Origin: Hermatobates lingyangjiaoensis
Taxonomy: Eukaryota > Arthropoda > Insecta > Hemiptera > Hermatobatidae
DNA length: 64,000 nt
Reading direction: 5' to 3'
Assembly (NCBI GenBank): GCA_026182355.1
Contig: JAPFBL010000036.1
Location: 62,001 to 126,000, forward strand
A model generated the notes under the pieces. That model ran no database searches, had not been told where the DNA came from, and saw only the letters and a list, made by a program, of their open reading frames with translations. The stretch's first letter is position 1. Every line of letters starts with the position of its first letter. Shown one piece after another: positions 1 through 12,009 of this stretch. The position numbers were made by a program, and so were the translations under genes.

Positions 1-1254
1 CATTTGGTTACAACGAAACTTAAATTTGTAATTTATAATCTTCTAAATCTTAACAGCAGTGTATATTATTAACTACTACTTATGCATAATGTAATTAGCA
101 TCATAAGAATGATGGAGAATTTCACTGAATGAGACGGAAACCTTTGAACACAAAATCTCAATGAGGAGCAAGCACTTTGAAGAGAATAAAGATCTTTGGC
201 GAACTTAATTATAACAAGTAGCAATGGGAGATAATTCTTTATAGACAATTTGAAGTCTAATAAAGAAATTGAAATCTAAAACTGAACAATACAGTGACGT
301 TGGATAGGGCAAATACAGTGGCGCTGTGTACGACTCCGATGAATCCCAGATTATGAGTTTAACCCTAATATAGTAGTAATTATATGTGTGATAGTTCTAA
401 TTCTAAATTTAGATAAAACATTACCAGTAATATCTAAACTAGTAATATATTATCACTTTATATAATAGTGCCATACACAATGTACGGCTTAACTAAATCT
501 GGATAAACACATTAAAATAAAACAATAACTCGGTAGATAGTGAACGAGTTTGTTTATTACATGTACTTATATCAAAATGGGGACCTCTGGAGTTATCTAT
601 TTCTAACTGCTTCCGAAAACTACAAGCACTACAGTTAAAGGTTTTCTACTTTTACAGAAATGACATTTTGAGTAAGTGATCAAAAATCAGAATTTATTAT
701 CGAAGAAATGTCATTTTTGCATCATACATGGTAGTTTTATTGAGATCAAACCAATAAAATTATGAACTAACTAATGATGACACAGTATGGCTAATCATAT
801 TGAATTGAACAGAAGATACCTGGGACGTCTTTTAGGCAAAAGACTATCCGTCATCCAGCAAAAGAATGTCATTCGTCATTGAGTAACCTAGTATATATTG
901 TGAATTCTGAACAAAAAATCTTTAAACAACTGAAAACAGATTTTTAAAATAATTCATTCAAAATAATTAAGTTGTGATGAAAAAAATCAAGGGTTTCAGC
1001 TTATTGTATAAAATAATATATGCCTTAAATTACTGAATGTAGCTTGAAATAATCATATTTGTCCTATTTTAGTGGTTTATTTACATTACCTTGGAAAATA
1101 TTATTAAAACAAAACAGTAAAATGTTTTTCAAAACAACGCAAGATTTTTTTTGGAAGGTGGGATTGAAGGGCTGCCAGAAATCTCCATAATTTACTACGG
1201 AAAACTACATCAAATCTACGGATAATGATTATTAGTACTGGCTTAATTTATTAT
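1..1254. other. AT-rich non-coding DNA
   Basis: I see no gene, RNA or clear repeat here. The stretch is AT-rich with stops in all frames and ends where similarity to a LINE begins. Confidence 0.5.
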
Positions 1255-2690
1255 TTAAATATTATAGTTCCTCCCTTATCACTTAAGAGGCAGGATAAAA
1301 CATGGACAAAAAATGATTCTCAAACTGCAGCAGAATTTTCTTCTTACCTGTCCTCTATTTTTACTCCAAATCCCGATATCGACGATCCCATTCACACAGA
1401 CTACATACTCAATGACCTAACTACTCCACTTCAGTTATCACTTCCACCAAAAGCTTTTCGTCCCTCTGATGTTTACCTTGAAATTCATGCGCTACCAAAC
1501 CACAAGGCTCCTGGCCATGACCAAATTACCCCGTGCATTTTAAAACATCTACCCAGAAAGTGCATATTATTCCTTACACAAATATTTAATGCTGTACTAC
1601 GCACCACATACTTTCCAATCCTCTGGAAAACTTCAATTATTATTATGATCTCGAAACCAAACAAACACCAAACTGTACAACAATGCCATCGAGTGGTTGA
1701 TTTCATTTCATCCTCGCTTGAGCAAAAACAATACTGCCTTGGTGTATTTCTTGACGAGGCGCAAGCCTTTGACAGAATCTGGCATCAGGGTCTACTATGG
1801 AAACTTAAGAACCTTCTCCCTTTCACTTACTTCCTCATATTGCAATCATATCTATCAGATAGATTCTTCAGAGTAAGAGTTGGTTCAACCTTATCCCCAG
1901 TCTGTTGTGTGAGAACAGGAGTTCCTCAAGGAAGTATACTCTCTCCAGTCCTTTACAATTTCTACACATCAGACATACCTGAACACCCTTCTACGTTATT
2001 GGCAACGTTTGCTGACGATAAAGCCATACTGTCAACTCATGATGACCGCAATATAGCTTCTGACCAGTTACAGCAACACTTACTTCTCATTCAACCTTGG
2101 CTTCGTCGCTGGCGCATAAAAATCAATGAGAAGAAAAGCTCTCAAATAACTTTTACTCTTCGACAAAACTATTGCCCCCCAGTATCCCTAAATAGTGAAA
2201 TCATACCTCCAGCAACCACAGTACGCTACCTAGGACTACACTTTGACACACGCATGACATGGAACCCACTCACAAGACTGAAACGTACAGAGACCAACAG
2301 ACGTTACAAACGCCTTATAAGACTATTAGACAGAACATCAAAACTCTCACTAACAGACAGACTCCACATATACAACACAATCTTGAAGCCTTCTTGGGCT
2401 TATGCTATAGAACTTTGGGGTTCTGTCAAACCTTCAAACATTCGTCCCATCCAATCAAAAATACTCAGAAAACTCTCGCATCTCCCATTTTACGTCCCAA
2501 ATATAATCATTCACCGAGATCTAAAAGTCCCCTTCGTTCTCGACTATGCAAAAGACCGCTATAAAAAAATCCACAGTAAACTCTCAACTCATCCAAACCC
2601 ACTTGCTCAAAATCTTTCCCAACTAGTAATCCCCACAAACCCCAAAGACGACTAAAACGACAATGGCCACGTGACTTTCTGTCACCCTAA
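1225..2690 (+). pseudogene. Jockey-clade non-LTR retrotransposon, reverse transcriptase ORF2 fragment (5'-truncated)
   Basis: The open frame 1225-2655 encodes the C-terminal half of a LINE ORF2, which copies element RNA into DNA at the target site. LINE-like sequence starts near 1264 (LKRQDKTWTKND); the first 13 or so codons look like flanking DNA, so the ATG at 1225 is not a natural start. Visible landmarks are NHKAPGHDQI (RT palm entry), FLDEAQAFD (first catalytic Asp), GVPQGSILSPVLYNFYTSD, FADDKAI (the YADD-type box), RYLGLHFD (thumb side) and the post-RT block ILKPSWAYAIELWGS, typical of Jockey elements. Between ISKPNKHQ and TVQQCHRVV about 50-60 residues usually present (the YRPISLL block) are missing, yet the frame stays open. 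The frame stops at 2655, but frame +3 continues from 2643 to a stop at 2688-2690 with QRRLKRQWPRDFLSP, the usual Jockey tail, so a frameshift lies near 2630-2645. No endonuclease or gag part is present. Dead copy. Confidence 0.93.
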
Positions 2691-2835
2691 AGCTTAAACA
2701 TAGTTACGGAGTGCCACCAATGGGTGTCCACCCGATTCACGTCACATAATCAAAAAAGCTAAAGGAGTAACCCTAAATCAAAATTACTTCTAAATACATG
2801 AAATTGTAGTCGAAGTACCAAGAAAAAAAATATTA
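2691..2835 (+). mobile_element. Jockey element 3' untranslated region
   Basis: This follows the RT tail and ends near an A-rich run at 2822-2830. A 23-bp block at 2703-2725 (core ACGGAGTGCCACCAATGGG) also occurs on the minus strand at 49182-49204, downstream of another Jockey-type fragment. The two are therefore probably members of one lineage. Confidence 0.6.
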
Positions 2836-2860
2836 TAGTATTTATGAAACTGTGAAAGCA

Positions 2861-2907
2861 GTATCACAGTTATTGTGATATTGTGTAAGGAGCGTGGCTC
2901 CTTACAC
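2861..2907. repeat. Two adjacent hairpins
   Basis: A TATCACA/TGTGATA inverted repeat at about 2861-2881 is followed at once by a perfect 11-bp pair, GTGTAAGGAGC (2883-2893) and GCTCCTTACAC (2897-2907), with a 3-nt loop. The second stands out by its GC content. Function unknown; it may belong to the 3' end of the preceding LINE or be unrelated. Confidence 0.6.
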
Positions 2908-3899
2908 GCTCTTACGTACTGTACCTGGATTCCATGTACTCTTTCGATAGAAAAATTTTTAATACATTATATTTATTTGTTCAAGTAATTTTATAATAGT
3001 TACAAATAACTATAATTTATACATTTATAACTGAGAGTCTAATTTAGGTAGTGGTGACTATAGTATCAGTGTTTTCTTTCATACTAGAAGTCATGGGTTA
3101 ATTAGTAACACACATTTAATGGTAACCGGTGTATTTGGACATACTCCTTCATCCAGTGGCAACACACATCTGTTGAGGAGTGTTAGTGTGGATTAGTCAG
3201 TCTGGAGTTAACCCTCAACCCTACCGGCCTGTAGACTGCTTTTTCTTCAGTCAAGTTAGACAGACTTTACACCTAAACTTTTGCTAACCATTTATTAAAA
3301 TTCAAATGTATAAATTTAAATTTATTAATTTATAAATAAAGTTAAATTTATAATTTTAACCATTTATAAAATCATTCTCTACTCCTCTTTATCGTCATGT
3401 GTTACTATTACTGTACCTATCTCGTTTTAGCTAAACAGTAATACTTAAAAATGTAATCAACAAGAGAGGTAACGAAAAGTGTACATTGTGAGGAAAATCC
3501 AGCATTAAGTATGTTTACGAAGGTGTGTGAAATTAATAAAGGTATTTTAATTAGCTGTATATTCAAAAAATGCGACATGAAAATCTAAATTTATTATGAT
3601 ATTATGTGAATTATCACTTGTAAAATAAAAGAAGAAGTTAAAAAACAACTTGTGTTTATTCAAACTTACTCTTGTAAAGTGAAGGAAATAAACAATGCAA
3701 TAAGAGGTAAGCAGAATCGGCATTTGAAGGAACAGGCCTATGCTGAAGTAGCTACAGCAGGAATAAAAAAGAAGTCAGGAATAATTTAAGTCTTTCATAA
3801 CTTCAAAGAAGAGTTGGAAGTCAAAGTTAAAATAAGGTTAAAGAATGCATAAATCCGAATAAGTTAAAAGTTCGCATCAAATTATGTAAACAAAATTTG
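2908..3899. other. No gene seen
   Basis: AT-rich DNA with a less AT-rich patch at 3120-3240. No open frame, RNA or repeat copy recognised. Confidence 0.4.
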
Positions 3900-4006
3900 A
3901 AAGAACTTGGATACTACTGGTGCTAGTACAAAAAAGACGAGTAATAGAATATGCTCAGAAATACATAGTAATCACCTTTGGGGATTTTAATGCTGAATTG
4001 ATATAA
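3900..4006 (+). pseudogene. Possible LINE endonuclease (APE-type) scrap
   Basis: One frame reads EYAQKYIVITFGDFNAELI from 3947 to a stop at 4004. The block hydrophobic-x-GDFNAxL is the characteristic motif of the apurinic-type endonuclease of LINEs, where Asp and Asn sit in the active site. Nothing else of the domain is convincing on either side, so this is either a very decayed element or a coincidence. Confidence 0.3.
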
Positions 4007-4990
4007 TAACATAAATATAACATGAAACTATTGACTGCCATATATTGTAAACATTGATAATGCTTTTGACATTTTCAAGAAAAAAAACAGTGAATTTCTG
4101 CCAGATGAGTATACTAAAAGCAAAAGAAAAACATCAAAGTTTAGATGATAACACAAATAACCTAGAAAATTAAGTATTTGAATTGAATTTGGATTTAGAT
4201 AAACCGATTGTAAAGAAACGGCAGAAAATGAAATGGAAGTATTACAGTTCCGATTACATGTCTGTTCTCAGAAGCTTCAAATAATGCCAGATATTGTAAC
4301 AATGAAACCAGATATGATTTCTATTTGATAAACATTTCAGCGCTACCTGGGCAAGAGGAGAGTTCATTACAGAAGGACAGCGACTTCTAAAACAAAAAAA
4401 CAACAGCAGTAAGGACAGGAAAACTATCACACGACTAGGTCCAAAAGTTGTATTATATTATTATGATTGAAGCAAAAGTAAATACTGGTTATAGAATGTA
4501 AATCTTACTCGAAAGATTACTTGTGCGTAGATAAATAAAGATTACGTTTACTTACGGTAAGATTGTGTCAAGTTATTGATCGCCTGGAGGTATTGAAGCA
4601 GTTTTCTTTCAGAAGTACTATACTATCAACAAAAAAAAGTGACAGTTGTTCGTTTTTATGACAAAACGTCCTAATATTTTTAAACCAAAGTTCTTTTATG
4701 ACATTTGTCAACAATCTTTGATGCATCGAATTCATATTTTAAACAAAAATGGACCCCATAGAGCAGATGTAATAATCATTAGTTGTGCAATCCGTAATTG
4801 TGTAGTATTTACTCATTCTGATGCAAAATGGATAAACAAACAAAAAAAAAACCATTTAAACTATATCAATTATATCACGTTTTTAGGTGATACTAACTAT
4901 ATTATCAAGCGAAAAAATTCTTGTGTAGTTATTTAAATCAATATAAGTTGTATTCATTATTAGAAAGGGCCTTAGTAAAACTTCTAATGT
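4007..4990. other. No gene seen
   Basis: AT-rich DNA. A 96-codon open frame at 4646-4936 shows no motif and is within what chance gives at this composition. Confidence 0.4.
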
Positions 4991-5239
4991 AGTGCAATCA
5001 GTTATTATGTGGTATTTACTCATTGTAGGGTAAAATCTAATGAAATGGTCTCCACATATAAAAATTTTATTTTATATTAATTTTTGTACTTATTTACTTT
5101 GTACTATAGATAATTCTCTGGTGTCATTGCATTTTTTAGTTAATGCCTGAGGAAGAACACTACGTGTTCGAAACGCGTTGTTTATATCATTAAAATTTTT
5201 ATATGTGGAGACCATTTCATTAGATTTTTACCCTACAAT
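4991..5239 (+). mobile_element. PLE-type terminal unit, family D (inverted arms with hammerhead-like core)
   Basis: Near-identical arms at about 5023-5068 and 5190-5239 are inverted around a hammerhead-like core at 5147-5179. The left arm is preceded by AGTGCAATCAGTT, which also begins a second, diverged copy at 56256. The layout, a short ribozyme-like core inside a terminal inverted arrangement, matches the pseudo-LTRs of Penelope-like elements. No coding part is present. Family assignment is inference. Confidence 0.55.
5140..5193 (+). ncRNA. Hammerhead-ribozyme-like motif, family D
   Basis: CTGAGGA (5147-5153), one extra A, stem II GAACAC/TAC/GTGTTC, then GAAA (5170-5173). Stem III is the self-complementary ACGCGT without a loop, followed by T at the expected cleavage position. 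Stem I can form as C5146-G5180 plus TTAATG (5140-5145) with CATTAA (5188-5193), separated by an internal loop. The extra nucleotide before stem II departs from the textbook core, so activity is uncertain. Confidence 0.55.
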
Positions 5240-5407
5240 TAGTAAAACTTATTGAAATGATCAATTAGATATAATTTTTTCTACACATATGCATGCAGCC
5301 GGAGTTTTGGCACTTACTTATCTGATCCCAAACCAATATACTTGATATTCGCCAGAATAGAACATGGAGTTCAATTTTCACAAAAATGTATGGACCAATG
5401 ACTGTGG

Positions 5408-5515
5408 GGATAATCCTATAAATAATAAACAAAAAACCAATTGTTTATCAAGTGCTTGATACTATATTTACTTAAGTAAAGTTGAGTGTAGGCTAATCCA
5501 GATTTTTTTTGTAGT
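5408..5515 (-). repeat. Dispersed repeat R4, reverse copy
   Basis: Read on the minus strand this matches 55003-55100, sharing the core TACACTCAACTTTACT and a downstream run ending GATTTTTTGTTT or similar. A shorter piece occurs at 57120-57165. No coding capacity; family unknown. Confidence 0.55.
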
Positions 5516-8279
5516 GTGTCAAGGTAGAAGTTTTACAGCAAAATAGGATTGTATTACTCAAGAAAATTTTGTTATTGTTGAGTGAGCGTCACATCCGTTT
5601 TAAAACATGGTTTCGAACTGTTACAAATTCTAAAAGACTGAATTCCTAGTAAAAACTTTATATTTGTAAAACAGATAAGATATACTAAATTAATATCAAA
5701 AAGGGTTCTGTTATTTTATCTGGCCATGGTCAAATAACATGTGAATGTAGTTGGAAATGAAGTGACAGGTGATGTTCTAAACGACATCAGGTCATTACGA
5801 TATTATTATAATTTGATATTAAGCTGCTTGAACGGAATTTTGGAGCGAGACTTCAGACAAACTTATAAATTAATTGGCAGTAATAAAACTTTTTACAAAT
5901 TTAACAGGCTTTATGGGGGATATTCACGAACTTGTTCCTATTTCTTTTTGATTTCAAAAAAGAAATTTGTCTACCAACCTTAAAGAACTACTATAAAGAG
6001 ATATAAATGCAGTCAGTATGATAGATTACAATTCTATATAACACATATACATGCCAAAAATATATTAAGTATAATAAAACATCTCATATAACTATGTTGT
6101 TTGAGAATTTTAATGAGAGAAAGTTAAAAGAAATAACATTAACTGTTACACTACAACCACCATATTTATCCTGGAGTTAAATTAAGCGTGAAACGTTGAT
6201 ATATATCAAATTATTATGACCACTTTCATTTTAATATATTTTTGTCTTGTTACTTTTTTCTTTTCGTTAATTAATATAGCTTTTATAGTATCTAAGCAAA
6301 CAATATTAATGCATGAAATGAAATACGTAGTGTACAGATGGCATTTGAAATACATAGCTAATTACACAGAAGTAAAAGTAGGGGAAGGAGTCTCTTCCTC
6401 CAGCTACTAATTAGCTTACATCAGGAGAATCGTCAGCCTTATCTCGTTTTGTTCCAACAGGGTCATCTTTCCTTCCGTGGATTCACTTTTAATTATCTCA
6501 GGTAGATATACTATTCAAGTTTCACACTTGTTTCCATTGGTGTTGACAAGTTCCCAACTGTCACCTACAAGTATGTTTGTTCATTAATTACCTTCCATAT
6601 TATGCCATCCTAATTCAGTATATACATTTGCTTATATATGCACATTTCTAATTATCATCATTAATATTATATCAAATATTAAAGTTCTTTTAACTTATAC
6701 TGTCGTATGATAATACAAAAACTTATATAGGTTGTATGATAATGAAAATAAAATACTATTAACTGTAAAAAACCATCAAATTTTTTTATAACTTAAAAAC
6801 AATTTTTCATTTTATGAAAAGAAAACTTGACTTCTGTTAAATGTGAAAGCCTGTAATCATTATACGGGTCACATCTCTTGACAAATCAAAAAAAAAAAAA
6901 AAAAAAATACCTAAAATTACGGTCTTAGAGGAATGTGAAGATTATATTTTTTTGTTGAAATAATATTGACTTAACATTACAAGGTAAACAACGGAACCCT
7001 ATGATTTCAATTTTTTTTTTCTTATAACTGGCTAAAAAAGAGTTATTGATAAAACAACGCAAATTAGACTGGTGCGTTCTGAAAAAAATTAAGGAATTGT
7101 GATAACCCAAAGAGGTAATTTACAATATATACAAGAAAAAGAAACTGGATACTAAATATGTGAAAATTAAACCTTATGTTCAGCAGGATTTGTTTACATG
7201 GAAGTGTAATCTTTTATCAAAATTGAGTGAAACAGGATTTTTATTTTAAGGTTAATACAGGAGTCTTGATGATCTTTTAAAGAGTTAATATGGCACTTAA
7301 GAAAAATAAACTTCTTAAAATTGTTAAAAAGTAATGCCAATCGATCATATATTGCGTGTTTTCCAATGTGTGATGATTGGTTGTAATTGGAGAAATTGTT
7401 GGTATCAATCTAAATGAAAAACCCTTTAAGAAATCTTAATGTCAGAAATAGTTCTAGGTATTCTTTTAGGACGTAATTATTTTTGAGTAATATTAAAAAG
7501 TCGTATTAGGTATTTCCTTTCTATTAGTATAAGGATGATATGAACTCACTATTAGAAAAATATTACAAAAACACTCACACTCTCAATATTAAAAAAATGA
7601 TATGATGCTACAAATTATAACGATTATCTTCCTCTGAAGTAACTTTGGATATTACAACACATCAGAAGGACAAAATAGAAATATAGATTTTTTTACTTAC
7701 TTTTTTGTTTTATTTTTTTCTATGAGTCTTTCAGCGTTCAACAAATCAGTAACAACTACTTGTTGAATATGAAAGAAGCATTTGAAGCCACATCTTCCCT
7801 TCAACATTAATATATGGATGAGGGATACAAAATGGATAACTTTAACATTTACAATGCCTCTTTGAGGGGTCATTACAAATTTCAAAACCGAAATGTTTCA
7901 GATTGAAATTTTATGTAAAGCGCAACCTTGAAAATTTAAAAAGATAATCTGAATTATAAATATTATCACACAGACTACAGTAAATGTGTGGAAACTTTGT
8001 AGAGGCGGTTCTCCGTCATAAGAAGAACGAAAGTGGTGTGAGGCAAGGGCAATGATTATTCATAGGTGAACGAATGGGGACAAGAAGGGGAATCCTATTC
8101 AGGAGGACTGAGGCACCGGCATAAAGTAATGTGCAAACGGTTTCCCTGTTGGGTATTGCCAGGAAACAGGATGTGGTTTTTCAGTGGGTCGGGACCCCCA
8201 ACACCACATACCCTAAGCAAGACGTCTTGCTAAGGGATCTGATGAACAGATTTTTCCACATCCTACGACGAAAAAAAAA
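5516..8279. other. Non-coding, low-complexity DNA
   Basis: No gene recognised. There is a poly-A run of about 19 at 6889-6907 and many short A and T runs. The open frames here are 60-80 codons without motifs. From about 7990 onward base composition becomes more balanced, leading into the RNase H scrap. Confidence 0.45.
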
Positions 8280-8450
8280 ATGTGTGGAAAACCGTGATAT
8301 TCAAATGAAAATTATTTTAAAATTGTTGATGTCTCTTGTGAATCTGGTAAATAATAGTGACTAACTCTCCGATGGGTAGGTTGTCACATGATAATACAGA
8401 GGAATAAGGCAGCAGATTTGTTGGTGATGGTAAAAGCCAGTTTAAATTTA
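8280..8450 (+). pseudogene. LINE RNase H domain fragment
   Basis: From 8370 one frame reads RWVGCHMIIQRNKAADLLVM, matching the RNase H signature W-V-x-x-H-x-x-I-x-x-N-x-x-A-D-x-L found at the C-terminal end of RNase H-bearing LINEs (I, R1 and relatives). The preceding leucine-rich helix (IQMKIILKLLMSLVNLV, ending 8364) lies in a different frame, so at least one frameshift separates them. In an intact enzyme this domain removes RNA from the RNA:DNA hybrid. It is not of the Jockey type seen at 1.2 kb, which usually lacks RNase H. Confidence 0.5.
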
Positions 8451-8924
8451 CTGACCCTGTGTCTTTTTTGCACAATATCCTCAGCCTTAAGGATAATGAT
8501 TAATGATTGGATGAGGAAGCAAGCAGATAAAAGTTGCTAATACTACCATGTCTAATTCAGTCTGAAGTGCTGATTTCAAGCGTACTTACATTCGTAAATA
8601 ATTATCAAAATATGGATTTTAAAATATATGTGAAAAATATGTTTTATCCTAATGGAAGATAAAAAATGGAGACTGCCTGAAAATTTGGAAACCTCTGAAC
8701 ATATTCAATGCGAATACGAGGCAAACATAAAGGTAAATGATTTCTGGTAATTCATACATAAAATCAATAGCAGTATTGAAGACTTTTTTTAAAAAAACTT
8801 TTTTATATTTATTTAGTAATATAAAATGTGAAGTTATATTTTAAAAACCCAAAGAGAAACACTGTACGGCAGGTGTATGCAACACAGGAGCACAGGATAC
8901 ATTGAAACTCATACCTTATGATTC

Positions 8925-9215
8925 TATAAACTGTGATTACTGAAAAATTATTCAACTCAAGACTATGGTTATGTTGGGGGTCATTTGTGAGAATAATATA
9001 TCACCTCCGGCGTGAATAAATAGTGGACTAGAATGGGTATTGAACCCCGGACCTACCAGAGGTGAGCGCGTTGCCACTGGGTTAACCTGGCCCTCACTCC
9101 GGAAATAAAATGACTATTAATACTAAATTAAAAACGTATTTCACCGCTAGAACCAAACAGGACTACTCATAAATATAACCGTGAAAGGGAGAATGAAAGT
9201 TGTTTTCAAATATCA
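8925..9215 (-). mobile_element. tRNA-derived SINE-like repeat, copy 1
   Basis: On the minus strand a B box GGTTCAATACC (complement at 9036-9046) matches the Pol III consensus GGTTCRANNCC. An A-box-like TAACCCAGTGG (complement at 9074-9084) lies upstream with tRNA-like spacing. Similarity to 10228-10500 runs about 280 bp, beyond the tRNA-like part on both sides. The tRNA fold is degenerate (only three T-stem pairs), so this is not a working tRNA gene. Confidence 0.6.
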
Positions 9216-10227
9216 TTTATTATTAAAAAATATATTAATAATAATGTTGTGTCTGATTGTTAGAGTCAATGATTTTATGCTTCATTTTATAACCGATGAA
9301 AAGGACTATAAATTATAAACTGATAAAAGAAATAAAATATTCAGTTTAGTATTTATTGGCCGGATATATTTAGAGATATAATATATCTAAATGATAGCCA
9401 CAATTAAATATGAGTTTGAGATTAAGGTAAAACATATTTTTGATATTTAATATGTTTAATATTAAGATGAGGGTAGGTCACTCTATATTTTATAGTTTTA
9501 ATTTCCCTGAAGGTTCTTTATTCGAGTATTAGTAGTGTTGACCCCACAACAAACTACTCGCTTATAATGAGCACGAAGCAGAAGAGAAGATACTTCATTT
9601 GACCTTGTAAGAAATAAGCCAGTTGAAAATGGAAGACGTTGTGGGTGAAGTGCGGCAACACATTAAAGCTCTCTCTATCTCTCTCCGCCACTTGTTGCTC
9701 TGGTGATCTCCGTCTAGTGCCGTCCATTTCAGCATGAAGCCAGAGAATTGTGTCAACTGCTACACTACAAGTCTACCAGTATGATTTAAATACCAAACTA
9801 GAACACCTCTGCCATCATTTCAAACTTTTTAAATCTATAACTTACATAGAGTCAATTTGATTATAACACAAGACAATAGTAATAACAGGAGGACTAAGTT
9901 TCGAAAATAATATGACTCACTAAGAACAGGAAAATTAAGTTTGGCATTCAGAGGATGATAATCAACGATATTGTATATTGCAAATCAGTGGTTGAATAAC
10001 CTTGTTTCACAGTATAAACATTTGTGACTTGAATTATCTTTCCCTGCACAGCGATAGGACCATAATCAAGTACATACGGCCTATTGTTTAAAATAGGAAT
10101 TACTATCATTACTATTATTAAGAGCTTTTTTTCTGTCTAATATATCCCAAATTAATAAAATAAAAAATAAATTTTAATGTACTGTTAAAATTTTTTAATC
10201 ATCAAATGAAACTCTATTTACAATTGA
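9216..10227. other. No gene seen
   Basis: Mostly AT-rich. A more GC-balanced patch at about 9540-9780 has no motif I recognise. Confidence 0.4.
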
Positions 10228-10500
10228 ATATAAACTGTGATTATTGAAGAAATATGTAACACAGGACTATGATTATGTTTTACCTCTGGCGTGAGTAAAT
10301 CGTGCGCTAGAATGGGTATTGAACCCTACCAGAGGTGAGCTAGCACGTTACCACTGGGCTAACCTGGCCGCCACTCCGGAAATAAAACGACTACTAACAC
10401 TAAATTAAAAACTTATTTCTCCGCTAGAAGAAAACAGGATAACTAGTCATAAATATAAGCTATGAAAAGGGGAATGAATAGTTGTTTTTCAATTATCATC
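10228..10500 (-). mobile_element. tRNA-derived SINE-like repeat, copy 2
   Basis: Same orientation and structure as the copy 1.3 kb upstream. Here both internal promoter boxes match consensus exactly: A box TAGCCCAGTGG (complement at 10351-10361) and B box GGTTCAATACC (complement at 10315-10325). The copies differ by many substitutions and small indels, so they were probably inserted independently or duplicated long ago. Confidence 0.65.
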
Positions 10501-12009
10501 GATTTTTTTTCCTTTAATTTACAAAAAATATATATTGTATACCTGAAATATTGCGTTACTATGGCAACAACATATAATTGAAATCCAAGAGATCATTAGG
10601 AAGCAAAAATATAATATGCGATTAGAATTTTTTCAATAATATTGATAAATCACTTTCTGATAAAAAAATTATTACCAATATATGAATTCAAAATTTATAT
10701 CGTAACTTAAAAAGAAATAAACAATGGCATTTTAATGAAAAGTAACATAGCATTTGATAGTAATTTTTCAAATTGGTTCTTTGACGTGTGGGCAAGAAAG
10801 TTAGTTTCCTTCATTGAAGACTTTGGATAATGAAGAAAAAAAAAAAATATGGAATATACCTATCTAAAATTTGTATTGAAAGCATTTAGTATTGAAATGC
10901 ATATAGTACATTATTTTCAAAGTGACTTGATGACTTTCTAATAACAGTTCTCACTACTCTTTCGTCTTTCTATATACATTCTATAAGAGAATAAGGAGTG
11001 TATTGAAATTTATAAGTCTCCTTAGAGAAATATATGATACAACAGTGTCATGTCGAAAATAACTGGTTTAGAGCGTTGAGTAAATTTGCAGCTATGTGAA
11101 ACATATTATAAAGTCCAAATTATAAAAACTGAATGTATTTATTAAAAGCACAAATGTTAACATTATTTAATGAAAGAAACCTTATTTTTGGTTTATTACG
11201 TTTTAGTAACACATATGATAATCCAGGAAAAACTTTTGACCCTAATCTTAAATTTTTAGTAGTAAAATTAAAGATACTGTCCATCGTTAGATCAACTTCA
11301 ACACACTACCTCACTAAGACTTTAAAACAGTGTTAACAGAATAGCTCAACCGACCGCTGTCGGCTTCTAGATTTCAAAATTATTTGTCATGTTGTGTCCA
11401 CCCTTATCACTAACTATACACATGAGATTGAAATACCATGTAGTGTGATAAAGTTCTGCTTTAATACTTGAAGAATTCCATAAACAGGTGCTTGATTTCT
11501 AAAAAGGAACATCTGTACAATTTTAATAAAATTTAGTGTGACTTACAGTGTGGATAAAAAATGATGGGCATACAGCCACAAGCAAAAAAATGTAATAAAA
11601 ATGTCATGATTAGGCTATGTGGACCTCTGAACGTACGAATTTTTCAAAATTACTAACATCATCATTGATTGATCACTGAACTTTATTTACACTGAAGTAA
11701 GAAGGTGTCTACTTAATAGAGGCTATTATTAATGTTACCAGAGCGTTACTCGAATTGTTACATAGTTATTAGAACTTCAAATGTTATGAAGAACCGTGGT
11801 TTTTTAAATAGAATTCGTAAACTACAATGGACTGCGAAGATTTTACACAGTTGAATTGTGAATTTGAGATTGTTGCCAAATTGCATTCTTTCTTTAAAAT
11901 TGATACGCGAATTTCAAGTGTAGTTAAGCTGTGGTTTATCAAAAATTTACCGTTATTTGTATTAAGATAATGATAAGAGACATTATCATAAATATTTTTG
12001 TTGGAGTTG
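10501..12009. other. No gene seen
   Basis: AT-rich DNA without recognised features. Decayed 3' sequence of the PLE at 12.0 kb may extend leftwards to about 11.9 kb, where one minus-strand frame still looks protein-like. Confidence 0.4.

Noticed and set aside
4646..4936. 96-codon open frame
   Set aside because: Length is within chance; residues are Ile/Lys/Asn-rich as the composition dictates; no domain recognised.
10315..10370. A functional tRNA gene
   Set aside because: A and B boxes are good, but the acceptor and T stems do not pair and the segment sits in a longer repeat.
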